Shown here in pieces: positions 1 to 5,810 of a stretch of DNA of 11,542 nt. Source of the stretch: an uncultured Streptococcus sp. (GTDB lineage Bacteria > Bacillota > Bacilli > Lactobacillales > Streptococcaceae); the NCBI GenBank assembly GCA_934196125.1, contig CAKPVT010000045.1, forward strand, positions 1-11,542. The letters are read 5' to 3'. The translations under genes and the position numbers were made by a program. Below the pieces are notes generated by a model. That model ran no database searches. It saw only the letters and a program-made list of their open reading frames with translations, and was not told the DNA's origin. The first letter of the stretch is position 1, and each line of letters begins with the position of its first letter.

Positions 1-95
1 CTCCAAACCAGAAGGAAGAAAACTATTTTAAAAAAATATAGCTCATTTTCTGTCTAATTATTTGACATTAGTCCAAAATTAAGAAAGGAAGTCCT
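1..95 (+). promoter_or_regulatory. Upstream region of the repressor gene
   Basis: This AT-rich leader precedes the XRE repressor. A consensus -35-like TTGACA lies at 62-67 but I find no good -10 at 16-18 bp from it. The sequence TTTGAC-atta-GTCcAAA (61-77) is a near-palindrome and could be an operator; repressors of this type usually bind their own control region. A Shine-Dalgarno AAGGAAG (85-91) sits 4 nt before the ATG. The divergent genes that such repressors normally control would lie outside the window. Confidence 0.35.
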
Positions 96-434
96 ATGAG
101 CTTCTACGAACGTTTAAAATCCCTTGCCGAAGAAAAGAATAAATCGTTTAATCAAATTGAACGTGAATTAAATTATCCTAGAAATGCTCTAAATGCATAT
201 AAAAATAAAAAAAATCCTTCCGCAAAACGTACTGCGGAGATTGCCAAATATTTTGATGTTTCAATAGATTATTTACTTGGAAATACCACAGCTAAAAATC
301 TTGACTTAACAGAATTAGACAATGAAATTGTTGCAAGCAATCTCTCTTATTCAGGAAAACCTTTATCTGAAAATGATCGTATAGCCCTAAATAATATTTT
401 AAGAGAATACTTTGAATCAAAAGAAGACAATTAA
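96..434 (+). CDS. XRE-family HTH repressor, phage/ICE type
   Basis: This 112-residue protein is a small DNA-binding regulator of the XRE/Cro-cI family. The helix-turn-helix fills about residues 15-60: SFNQIERELN as first helix, then the recognition region around NALNAYKNKK, and the family-typical closing IAKYFDVSIDYLLGNT. The C-terminal tail (about 65-112) is short and acidic. It has no peptidase-type self-cleavage domain, which fits a repressor inactivated by a partner protease. Its stop is 2 nt before an ImmA-like gene, so the two are an operon. Such pairs control lysogeny in prophages and excision in ICEs (family knowledge, ImmR/ImmA of ICEBs1). A free-standing regulatory or toxin-antitoxin role is also possible. 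The start is supported by AAGGAAG four bases upstream. Confidence 0.85.
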   Translation: MSFYERLKSLAEEKNKSFNQIERELNYPRNALNAYKNKKNPSAKRTAEIAKYFDVSIDYLLGNTTAKNLDLTELDNEIVASNLSYSGKPLSENDRIALNNILREYFESKEDN

Positions 435-436
435 CA

Positions 437-892
437 ATGCAAATCATAGAAGATGATATTTATAATAAGTTGCTTCAATTACTTAAAAATAATAATATTA
501 CCCTACTCTATGACAGCAACTTTCCTCTTGAAGACAATGGAAAATATATTCGAGTTCAAAATCAAAAATTCATTATTTTAAAATGTTCTTTAGAGAAAAA
601 TTTACAAAAGATTTTTACAATATTGCATGAATATAGTCATGCATTTCATGATGATGATTTACATATATTTACACATCTTCAGGAACAACATAAAGAATTT
701 TTAGCAAACTGTGATCTCATTGCAAATGGTATTAATCTTTGTGCTTCTGAAAATGGAGCACCAACAAAAGATATTCCTGCCTTAATGCAATTTATTGGCA
801 TTACTTCTTGCCAATATTATCCTATTTACGAAAAAATTGTGAAAAGCTATTATGATCAAGAAGGTTATCCGTTATCTTCTTGGGATTTTTAA
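437..892 (+). CDS. ImmA/IrrE-family metallopeptidase
   Basis: This 151-residue protein carries the zinc-peptidase motif HEYSH at residues 64-68 (HExxH), followed about 20 residues later by QEQHKEFLANCDLIANGI, where the third metal ligand (probably the Glu of KEF) and the family's helical signature lie. ImmA-type enzymes cleave the cognate XRE repressor and so release the mobile element's genes; that role is inferred from the family and from the partner gene 2 nt upstream. The SD is weak (GAAGA), so translation is probably coupled to the repressor. The gene converges with the - strand gene starting at 1417, with a hairpin terminator between them. No signal peptide or membrane segment is seen, so it should be cytosolic. 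Confidence 0.85.
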   Translation: MQIIEDDIYNKLLQLLKNNNITLLYDSNFPLEDNGKYIRVQNQKFIILKCSLEKNLQKIFTILHEYSHAFHDDDLHIFTHLQEQHKEFLANCDLIANGINLCASENGAPTKDIPALMQFIGITSCQYYPIYEKIVKSYYDQEGYPLSSWDF

Positions 893-943
893 AATAACTT
901 ATAACTTAAATTACTAGTTATACTCTAAACTCGCACATTGAAT

Positions 944-983
944 AAAAAAGACAAATAAGTTTTTATCTTACTCGTCTTTTTTT
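944..983 (-). terminator. Rho-independent terminator of the pRiA4b-family gene
   Basis: The arms 950-959 and 967-976 form a 10-bp stem. On the - strand RNA it pairs fully if two G-U pairs are allowed, and it ends in a run of U. On the + strand the same positions become A-C mismatches. The hairpin is therefore tuned for the - strand gene and is only a weak stop for the convergent immA-like gene. Confidence 0.75.
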
Positions 984-991
984 CTATTTCT

Positions 992-1417
992 TTAATCCCA
1001 ATCAAAATTATATTGTTTTGGTGCTCTACCAACTTCTTTAAGTACTCTTGCTCCATCACCATCTTCAACGTCCTCTTCAAGAAGTCGTAATACTTTACAT
1101 TGAAATCTCCAATCATCTCCAAAATCAAAAATCATCTTAAATTGGTCTCCTTTTTTAAAATCCAATTGCGAAAGACTATAATCACAAGTATGACGGTGTT
1201 CTTCTAAATCAACCCAATCTACCCAATAACAATCGTCAAAACTCCATGCATAATTGTCCATACAAAACATATGCGCATGATCATTAGTAAAGTCAAAGGC
1301 AGATAAAATAATCTCCGCAAAATCCTCCAAAGTTCTACTCGCTGATACACAGATATGCCGATAACATCCCACTCCCATTGAAACACTAAAAACAACAGAT
1401 TTCTTTTCTTCTATCAT
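992..1417 (-). CDS. pRiA4b ORF-3-like family protein
   Basis: This 141-residue protein has the hallmarks of the plasmid pRiA4b ORF-3 family (IS1096 TnpR-like passenger fold). They are an early strand-helix segment with SRTLEDFAEIILSAFDF, the central DHAHMF, the highly typical FDFGDDWRF near residues 97-105, and the closing GRAPKQY near 130. The molecular function of the family is not established; members occur widely on mobile elements and beside transposases. The start is backed by a good SD (GAGGAAGG, 4 nt upstream) and a promoter at 1455-1484. The protein ends with FDWD, a usual acidic ending, so it appears complete. An overlapping - strand frame at 925-1128 is a shadow of this gene. It is monocistronic, with its own terminator. 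Confidence 0.8.
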   Translation of the reverse strand: MIEEKKSVVFSVSMGVGCYRHICVSASRTLEDFAEIILSAFDFTNDHAHMFCMDNYAWSFDDCYWVDWVDLEEHRHTCDYSLSQLDFKKGDQFKMIFDFGDDWRFQCKVLRLLEEDVEDGDGARVLKEVGRAPKQYNFDWD

Positions 1418-1454
1418 TTTCCTTCCTCATTTACTTTAATCTTATACTATATTA

Positions 1455-1484
1455 ATTCTATCATTTATTTTTCTAGTCTATCAA
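1455..1484 (-). promoter_or_regulatory. Promoter of the pRiA4b-family gene
   Basis: On the - strand TTGATA and TAGAAT are spaced 18 bp apart, and the -10 is preceded by TGA (extended -10, TGnTAGAAT). This places transcription start near 1448, about 30 nt before the start codon. Confidence 0.6.
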
Positions 1485-1572
1485 GCTACAAAAGAGTAAA
1501 ATAAAACACTCACAAAAATGAGCATTCATTGAAAAATGTAATTTTACTTTATCATAATTTCTTGTTTTTTTC
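1481..1572 (-). repeat. Promoter-hairpin repeat, copy A
   Basis: This segment resembles 3102-3203. Read on the - strand both share, in the same order: a TATGRTAWAGT extended -10, a TTTTCAAT block, ATGCTCA, a hairpin with CTCA/TGAG arms, TTTTGTGAGT, TTTTACT, and AGCTTGA. Copy A has a shortened hairpin loop and a 5-base insertion (GTTTT) in the tail. It lies upstream of the pRiA4b-family gene in the same relative orientation in which copy B lies upstream of the glycine-zipper gene. By eye identity is roughly two thirds. Confidence 0.5.
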
Positions 1573-1809
1573 AAACTAAATAAAGCTTCTCAACTAGAGA
1601 AGCTCGTTGAATAAGATTATGGGATATTTAGGAAACCAACAACGGTTTTTTAACTCCACAAAAAACTTGTAATACTATACTTGAGGGAGATGCCAGATAT
1701 TGCTATATTTATGGCGCTCGATCAACTTTTCTTGAAAACGAATTACTCCCCCATGGGAAAAACAATTTAAAAATGTAAATAATAGCAAAAATAAAGTCTC
1801 TAAATCAAC
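1573..1809. other. Non-coding stretch with one hairpin
   Basis: No convincing gene was seen here on either strand. An 8-bp perfect stem AGCTTCTC/GAGAAGCT (1584-1591 and 1597-1604, 5-nt loop) is followed on the - strand by TTTATTT, so it may act as a weak terminator. A 26-codon frame at 1690-1770 and a short - strand frame in the same area lack start signals and are probably debris. Together with the flanking sites this fills the gene-free gap 1418-1879. Confidence 0.4.
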
Positions 1810-1842
1810 AAAAACTGCTGGTTAAATACCAACAGTTTTTTT
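1810..1842 (-). terminator. Rho-independent terminator of the glycine-zipper/membrane-protein operon
   Basis: The arms 1815-1822 and 1828-1835 form an 8-bp stem flanked by A and T runs. On the - strand the odd pair is G-U and the RNA ends in five U; on the + strand it is a C-A mismatch. This points to termination of the leftward transcript that covers the pseudogene at 1880-2130 and probably the two genes upstream of it. Confidence 0.75.
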
Positions 1843-1879
1843 ACTCTTTAAAAACAAAACTAACGTCTTTTTAAATTTT

Positions 1880-2130
1880 TTAATACCTACCAATTCCTTT
1901 GACTGAATCTTTAAAGTCTTGTTTTGAGCACTTTAATACTGTTTTTTTGTCTACTAATTTTAGTTTATCTAGTAATGAGTCTCCTAAATCAGTAAATTAT
2001 TTAAGCCTCCTGAGGTGCTTAGTCGAGGAAAGTCTTTGTCTTTTCTCATATAGTTATCAATTCCGATTAGTTTATCAAACTTACTCAGCCATTTTTCGGC
2101 TTTTTTGATTACTAAAGTGCCGTCTGACAT
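1880..2130 (-). pseudogene. Frameshifted small ORF, unknown family
   Basis: Reading leftward from the ATG at 2130 gives MSDGTLVIKKAEKWLSKF and continues for 48 codons to a TAG at 1984-1986. The sequence continues sensibly in another frame (TDLGDSLLDKLKLVDKKT to KGIGRY) to a TAA at 1880-1882. The two parts join around 1990-2000, in the run of A and T there, and together would give about 83 residues rich in Lys and Asp, soluble and probably mostly helical. One base appears lost, or two gained. I do not recognise the family. The gene sits just downstream of the membrane-protein gene, in the same direction, and is followed by the terminator at 1810-1842, so it was probably the last gene of that operon. 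No clear SD precedes the ATG, so an upstream in-frame start is possible. Confidence 0.5.
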
Positions 2131-2155
2131 TCGTTTAATTCTGGAAGAAATATAG

Positions 2156-2854
2156 CTATTTTTTGGTTCTCTTGTTCTTCATCATTTCAATGGAATTTCC
2201 ATATACAGATACATCGCTATCAATATCTGATTGTCTTTTCCAATAGTGTAATACTCTAGGATAATGAAATGTTGCTAAAATAAGTAAACCCGCTATTATT
2301 GCTGTAGCTCCAAAAACTCCAAATGATATATTGTCTTTAGCTTCTGATAAAACGATTAAACCAATTCCAAGCAAACTCACTCCGTTCATAATGAACATAG
2401 CAACCATATCTCGTAAATTCAAATTATTAATTTTTAACGAAATGAAAACAATCAGCATATATACAAACTCTAAAAAAATAAGCAGAATAAACAATAAACT
2501 AATACTTTCAATAAATACTTTTACAGGATTTTCTGCTAAGAAACTAAAAAATGCTATAGCAAAAAAAGCAAATAATATTGATGAAAAATACATAATTAAC
2601 ACTAAATATTTTTGTATGTTTTTCTTATCAAATAATAGATAAACGATTAATGAAAGTACAAATAAGACAACAGCTCCAATAGACTGTATGCTTAAAAAAT
2701 TTTGATATGTTTCTTTCTCTTTATCAAATATTTGTATAACTATCAAACCAATAAGCAACAGTAAATAAGCTCTCAACACTTTCTTAGCCGATTGTTTTGT
2801 AAAAGGCTTCTTGTTATAGTCTTTATATTTCGTAGGCACATAATTTTTTATCAT
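2156..2854 (-). CDS. Six-helix membrane protein, possible immunity partner
   Basis: This protein of about 232 residues has a short basic N-terminus (KNYVPTKYKDYNKK) and about six predicted membrane spans. They lie near residues 30-47, 58-78, 83-108, 113-140, 148-168 and 175-196, counted from the first possible ATG. The tail is hydrophilic and basic. I favour the ATG at 2854, which overlaps the TGA of the upstream gene (ATGA) and has GAGG 9 nt upstream; an ATG at 2863 has its SD directly adjacent and is less likely. The overlap with the glycine-zipper gene implies coupled translation and a shared job. A polytopic membrane protein next to a putative pore-former suggests an immunity protein, as in TelE/TipE-type T7SS pairs or bacteriocin loci. 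That is inference; no family was recognised. Confidence 0.7.
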   Translation of the reverse strand: MIKNYVPTKYKDYNKKPFTKQSAKKVLRAYLLLLIGLIVIQIFDKEKETYQNFLSIQSIGAVVLFVLSLIVYLLFDKKNIQKYLVLIMYFSSILFAFFAIAFFSFLAENPVKVFIESISLLFILLIFLEFVYMLIVFISLKINNLNLRDMVAMFIMNGVSLLGIGLIVLSEAKDNISFGVFGATAIIAGLLILATFHYPRVLHYWKRQSDIDSDVSVYGNSIEMMKNKRTKK

Positions 2855-3135
2855 GAAAACCATCCTCGCGCACTTTTTATTAGAGAGTTGACCCCTTTTT
2901 TCATTTCCGAAGTAACTCCTAGTTTCTTATCAATTGTATTTGCTATCCAACCTGCTATTATTCCCACACCAACAACTGCTCCTATTGATGTAGTGGCTGG
3001 TAAAAGTGCGGTTGCCGCTCCTATCATCGCCGTTATCACCGCCACTTTTCCGACATCCACCAATGCACCACCAACTTTACTTACGGTAATTTCATGCCCT
3101 TTCAAGCTGTACTCATTATAAAGTAAAATACTCAC
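2851..3135 (-). CDS. Glycine-zipper small protein, putative pore-forming toxin module
   Basis: The open frame gives up to 94 residues. The core is hydrophobic and rich in Gly and Ala: GALVDVGKVAV, ITAMIGAATALLP, then GAVVGVGIIAGWIA with overlapping GxxxG spacing, followed by a basic amphipathic tail (KKLGVTSEMKKGVNSLIKSA, ending GWFS). This fits two membrane-inserting helices of glycine-zipper type. The start is doubtful. The GTG at 3135 lies inside the hairpin of repeat copy B and has no SD; a TTG at 3105 is an alternative; there is no in-frame ATG. It may be the detached C-terminal domain of a larger toxin, such as an LXG-type T7SS effector, or a bacteriocin-like peptide (SKVGG could be a degenerate double-Gly site). 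The membrane-protein gene overlaps its 3' end. Confidence 0.55.
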   Translation of the reverse strand: MSILLYNEYSLKGHEITVSKVGGALVDVGKVAVITAMIGAATALLPATTSIGAVVGVGIIAGWIANTIDKKLGVTSEMKKGVNSLIKSARGWFS

Positions 3136-3203
3136 AAAATCAGAATGTGAGCATAAATTGAAAATACGTATCCTTACTATACCATAAACTCTCGTTCTTA
3201 TCT
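3102..3203 (-). repeat. Promoter-hairpin repeat, copy B
   Basis: This is the second and better-preserved copy of the element at 1481-1572. On the - strand it has an extended -10 (TGGTATAGT, 3176-3184). A leader hairpin follows with perfect 6-bp arms CTCACA/TGTGAG (3131-3151), and then a second TATAAT just before AGCTTGA. It reads into the glycine-zipper gene and is a candidate promoter-leader for it. Confidence 0.5.
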
Positions 3204-3213
3204 ATTAAAAATC

Positions 3214-3227
3214 ATGGTAAATTGCAA
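3214..3227. repeat. 14-bp direct repeat, left copy
   Basis: ATGGTAAATTGCAA is identical to 4846-4859, where it forms the -35 part of the permease promoter. Here, 17 bp beyond TTGCAA on the - strand, there is only TAGATA. This looks like a decayed copy of that promoter, and it lies about 15 bp from the IS256-type end. Confidence 0.6.
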
Positions 3228-3242
3228 ATGCAAGTTACCTTT

Positions 3243-3400
3243 GATGGTGTAAAATAAGTTGCGTAAACACAAAAAGGAATAAATCCGTTATAGTAGAGTT
3301 GCGAAACATTACTAGAAAGAGATTTATTCCTATGACTCAGTTTATCACAAAACTCCTTAACTTCCTAGCCCAAAAACAAGATATTGATGAATTTTTCCGT
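3243..3400 (+). mobile_element. 5' stub of an IS256-family (IS1191-like) insertion sequence
   Basis: The stub contains a probable left terminal region (GATGGTGTAAAATAAGTT, with the GTGTAAAA common to IS256 ends). An 11-bp inverted repeat follows (AGGAATAAATC 3275-3285 and GATTTATTCCT 3321-3331) directly before the transposase ATG. The transposase start covers 23 codons. The homology to IS256-type transposases then stops. No right end was found. Exact ends are estimates. Confidence 0.6.
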
Positions 3401-3442
3401 CTATCAGATGATAAGTTGGAAGAATTTGCAAAGGGAGCATAG
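3332..3442 (+). pseudogene. Truncated IS256-family transposase
   Basis: The first 23 residues (MTQFITKLLNFLAQKQDIDE and FFR) match, from memory, the start of IS1191-like transposases of the IS256 family, which are about 390 residues long. After residue 23 (base 3400) the reading changes to LSDDKLEEFAKGA and a stop, unrelated to the transposase, so a deletion has joined the IS start to other DNA. The DDE catalytic domain is absent and the fragment cannot transpose. The foreign tail could be the 3' end of a former + strand gene whose terminator is the hairpin at 3539-3580. The inverted repeat just upstream includes the ribosome-binding area, as is common in IS elements to limit expression from read-through. 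Confidence 0.6.
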
Positions 3443-3538
3443 AACAAATCATCCAGTAAGAATACTGAACTCAGTATCTCAATGCGCTGTATAAAAACAC
3501 AGCACCTAGAAAAGGGATATTTTCTGAATATAATAAAA

Positions 3539-3580
3539 GATGTAAAAAAGCTAGTTTATTCATCTAGCTTTTTTTACATC
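3539..3580. terminator. Two-way Rho-independent terminator
   Basis: A 16-bp stem (3539-3554 with 3564-3580, one T bulged, 9-nt loop) is followed by T runs on both strands. Its right arm overlaps the last codons and stop of the permease gene. It can stop the permease transcript and any rightward transcript from the IS side. Confidence 0.85.
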
Positions 3581-4824
3581 TTTTTAAATTTTTCTTGTCG
3601 CGCTAACTTTTGAGAAACAAAATAAATTAAAGAAAGAACAATAATAATGGTAAAGCCAACAGCCAAGACCTGAATTGTAAAGCTAAAGAGAAGTACAAGA
3701 GAGAAAAGCACTGTACCGAGCCCCACAAAGATAAATTTTTTCTTTATATTTGCGAAACCAGTGGAGAGATACTGTATAAAGCTCATAAAGACGGTCAATC
3801 CGGAAAGGAATAAATAGTTACCACTGAGATAAAGTAGAATAGTTACCAAAAAGGTCAAAGCAACAGCGATACCAGGTGCACCAAAGCGATTGTTTTGGGC
3901 CATTCGCATGGGAATATCTTCATGATTTTTGGCTAAACTGACTAAAATAGTTGGAGTATTAAAAGTTGCGGCTACAGTGACGCCAAAAATAGATATACAG
4001 ATAGCAAAAATGATTAAGGGTACACCAATGGCACCTACGACATGACTAAAGGCAGTGGCTGCTGGGACAAGACTATCTGGGAGAGATGTGCCCAAGGCTC
4101 CAATGGTGATAGCTTGAATCAAAAGGTAAATAAAAGTACAGGTTAAAATGGACCAAGTAAGCATCTTAGGGAGGGTTTTAGAAGGATTCTTAATCTTGTC
4201 CGCATTAATAGGAAGAAAAGAAAAACCTGTATAAAAGTAGAAAACTGTACCGTAAGCACTGAGAAAGCCTTGTAAGGGATTGGAAGAGAGGGGTGTAGGA
4301 TGAACAAAGAAATTAGCACCCCGAATGAGCCATATACAGACGCCAGAAAAAATAATTACGACCAATATTTTTACCAATGAGGTCAGATTATCTAATTTAT
4401 TTAAGAGGGAGGCACCCAAAAAACTGACGAGGGCTAAAAGAGAAAGAACAATAAAACCAACCATCTTAACATTAAGATGAGGCCAGATCATACGCAGTGC
4501 GGTCGTTAAAGCAGAAACTTCTGTGGCTAGATTGACCACGCCGAGCATCCAAGTTAACATCCCAATAATAAATCCCGCAAAAGGACCAAATGTACTTTTG
4601 GCATAGACAAAAGCCCCTCCACTTTGAGGATAGAGTTTACTCATATTTGCATAAGAGAAGGCAATAACTAAGGTGGAGAGCCCAGCTGCTAGAATGGCAA
4701 GTAAACTATAAATCCCAGCATTGCTATAAATATGTCCTGAGAGCAAAAATATGCCCGAACCAATAATACTGTTGATCCCTAAGAGAAAAACAGCAAATGG
4801 AGAAAGTAGTTTTTCTTTTTTCAT
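3574..4824 (-). CDS. APC-superfamily amino acid/polyamine permease
   Basis: This 416-residue integral membrane transporter has about 12 predicted spans. The first span shows the APC signature GINSIIGSGIFLLSG (residues 16-30), with the unwound GSGIF substrate-binding segment. It is followed by the family-typical PQSGGAFVYAKSTFGPFAGF near residues 66-85 and a conserved TGFSFLPINADKIKNPSKTLPK loop (split here by its Gly-Phe) around 197-220. The length is usual for compact APC members. The transported substrate cannot be named from sequence. The gene is monocistronic, with a promoter at 4831-4859 and a terminator overlapping the stop. Its base composition is visibly richer in G and C than the flanks, which suggests an older chromosomal gene within mobile DNA. 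There is no SD before the ATG: the -10 ends only 6 bases upstream, so the mRNA is probably leaderless. Confidence 0.88.
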   Translation of the reverse strand: MKKEKLLSPFAVFLLGINSIIGSGIFLLSGHIYSNAGIYSLLAILAAGLSTLVIAFSYANMSKLYPQSGGAFVYAKSTFGPFAGFIIGMLTWMLGVVNLATEVSALTTALRMIWPHLNVKMVGFIVLSLLALVSFLGASLLNKLDNLTSLVKILVVIIFSGVCIWLIRGANFFVHPTPLSSNPLQGFLSAYGTVFYFYTGFSFLPINADKIKNPSKTLPKMLTWSILTCTFIYLLIQAITIGALGTSLPDSLVPAATAFSHVVGAIGVPLIIFAICISIFGVTVAATFNTPTILVSLAKNHEDIPMRMAQNNRFGAPGIAVALTFLVTILLYLSGNYLFLSGLTVFMSFIQYLSTGFANIKKKFIFVGLGTVLFSLVLLFSFTIQVLAVGFTIIIVLSLIYFVSQKLARQEKFKKM

Positions 4825-4830
4825 AATTTG

Positions 4831-4859
4831 ATTATATCAAAATTAATGGTAAATTGCAA
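4831..4859 (-). promoter_or_regulatory. Permease promoter giving a leaderless mRNA
   Basis: On the - strand TTGCAA (4854-4859) and TATAAT (4831-4836) are spaced exactly 17 bp, with TGA before the -10 (extended). Transcription should start at about 4824, the first base of the ATG. No SD lies between promoter and start codon. Confidence 0.7.
4846..4859. repeat. 14-bp direct repeat, right copy
   Basis: ATGGTAAATTGCAA is identical to 3214-3227. This copy contains the -35 hexamer of the permease promoter. The two copies bracket the IS256 stub and the permease gene. Confidence 0.6.
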
Positions 4860-4876
4860 TATAAAATTCACAAAGT

Positions 4877-4903
4877 AAAAAGCTACTCTTTAGCAGCTCT
4901 TTA
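4877..4903 (-). terminator. Terminator of the R-M operon
   Basis: Arms 4881-4887 and 4892-4898 form a 7-bp stem with a 4-nt loop. On the - strand the one imperfect pair is G-U and the RNA ends in UUUUU; on the + strand it is a mismatch. It separates the R-M operon from the codirectional permease promoter immediately downstream. Confidence 0.7.
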
Positions 4904-4971
4904 TTTTATAAATTTTATTACACACATTTTCTTGCTTGGTTAGTTTTTTGGTTAATTCTAATTTTATAGTC

Positions 4972-5195
4972 CTATAATCGCTTATTTACTAAGTCTCTTA
5001 AGGCTTTAAATTCATTATCCATTATATCACGATTCTTAAAGGTACTTTTGTCTAATTCTTCTTTTAGAGAAGAAAATAAAAGCTCTTTTGTTTTATCGTC
5101 AGCCTCTAACTTATAAAAGTATTTTGAACATAGTTTCCTTCGTCGCCAAAAGAAATAATATCTGAAATTATATTAACAAGATTAAATTCATTCAT
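4972..5195 (-). pseudogene. Frameshifted last small gene of the R-M operon
   Basis: An ATG at 5195, with GGAG 6 nt upstream inside the preceding gene, opens MNEFNLVNIISDIISFGDEG and stops at TAG 5106-5108 after 29 residues. Shifted by one base from about 5128, the sequence continues as CSKYFYKLEADDKTKELL to DLVNKRL and ends at TAG 4972-4974. The joined product would be about 74 residues, acidic, helical and soluble. I do not recognise the family. Its start is 3 bp from the end of the methyltransferase frame, so it was the last member of the R-M operon and perhaps a regulator or small subunit of it. A missing base near GGAAACTATGTTC explains the break. Confidence 0.5.
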
Positions 5196-5198
5196 CTC

Positions 5199-5810
5199 CT
5201 ACTCCATCTCTTTGACTTTACTTTCGATAAATTGGATTTCTTCTTCTGAAAGTCCATATTTTTTGTATAGTTGCTGGTCAATCTCAGCTATTGATTTTGT
5301 CCAATCAATATCAGAATTTAACGTAAAATCTTGAAGTGGGATATATGACCAATTATTTGGTGCATTGTGCTGTGTTGTTTTTTTAATCCCCAAAAGAGAT
5401 CTTAAAAATTTTGTTTTTACATACTGAAGAAGATTTTTAGCTTCAATCTCACTATCAAATTGACCGATACTAATAAAAGTTGGTGTGCATGACTCATCTG
5501 GTGAAGCAATCACAGGTGTGCTCAGTACTTCTCCGTAATCACCATTTCCATTTGATTCTGGAACGAATACCTTATATTTATCTATATTATTATTTAGCTG
5601 ATATCGAGGAGTCAAATAAGATTTTTCAATGTATTTATAATTACGTTTTCCATCCTCTAAGCCAAGTAATTTGTAATAATCTCTTTCAACATCATCGGCA
5701 ATATTATCATAAAAAACATGTTTCAAAGTATCAAATGATGATGACTTAAGCTCATATTCCTCGTTAGGTGATAATTTAGTTGCGTTCGGATGTCTTTTTT
5801 GAATATTTTT
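5199..5810 (-). pseudogene. C-terminal part of the R-M protein, cut off by an in-frame stop
   Basis: These 203 codons are in the same frame as the 1146-residue protein ending at 5811 and continue it without a gap. There is no stop between the TAA at 5811-5813 and the TAG at 5199-5201. The translated sequence starts KNIQKRHPNATKLSPNEE. It carries FISIGQFDSEIEAKNLLQYV, TKFLRSLLGIKKTTQHN, WSYIPLQDFT and a final KKYGLSEEEIQFIESKV, the usual closing pattern of Eco57I-like R-M proteins. This region normally follows the NPPY half of the methylase and probably takes part in target recognition. No in-frame ATG or SD allows re-initiation; the first possible start is a TTG at 5726 without an SD. The likely history is one substitution, for example TTA, CAA or AAA to TAA. 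Confidence 0.75.

Noticed and set aside
925..1128. 67-codon frame on the - strand
   Set aside because: It overlaps the end of the pRiA4b-family gene in another frame, has no start signal, and runs through the terminator hairpin.
1690..1770. Short + strand frame of 26 codons preceded by GAGGGAG
   Set aside because: The SD-like sequence touches the ATG with no spacing, there is no promoter or terminator for it, and no family is recognisable.
2331..3121. Two + strand frames opposite the membrane-protein and glycine-zipper genes
   Set aside because: They are antisense shadows; the - strand frames have coherent membrane proteins, overlap coupling and a terminator.
1481..3203. CRISPR-like array
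   Set aside because: Only two diverged copies 1.6 kb apart, with genes between them and no regular spacers.
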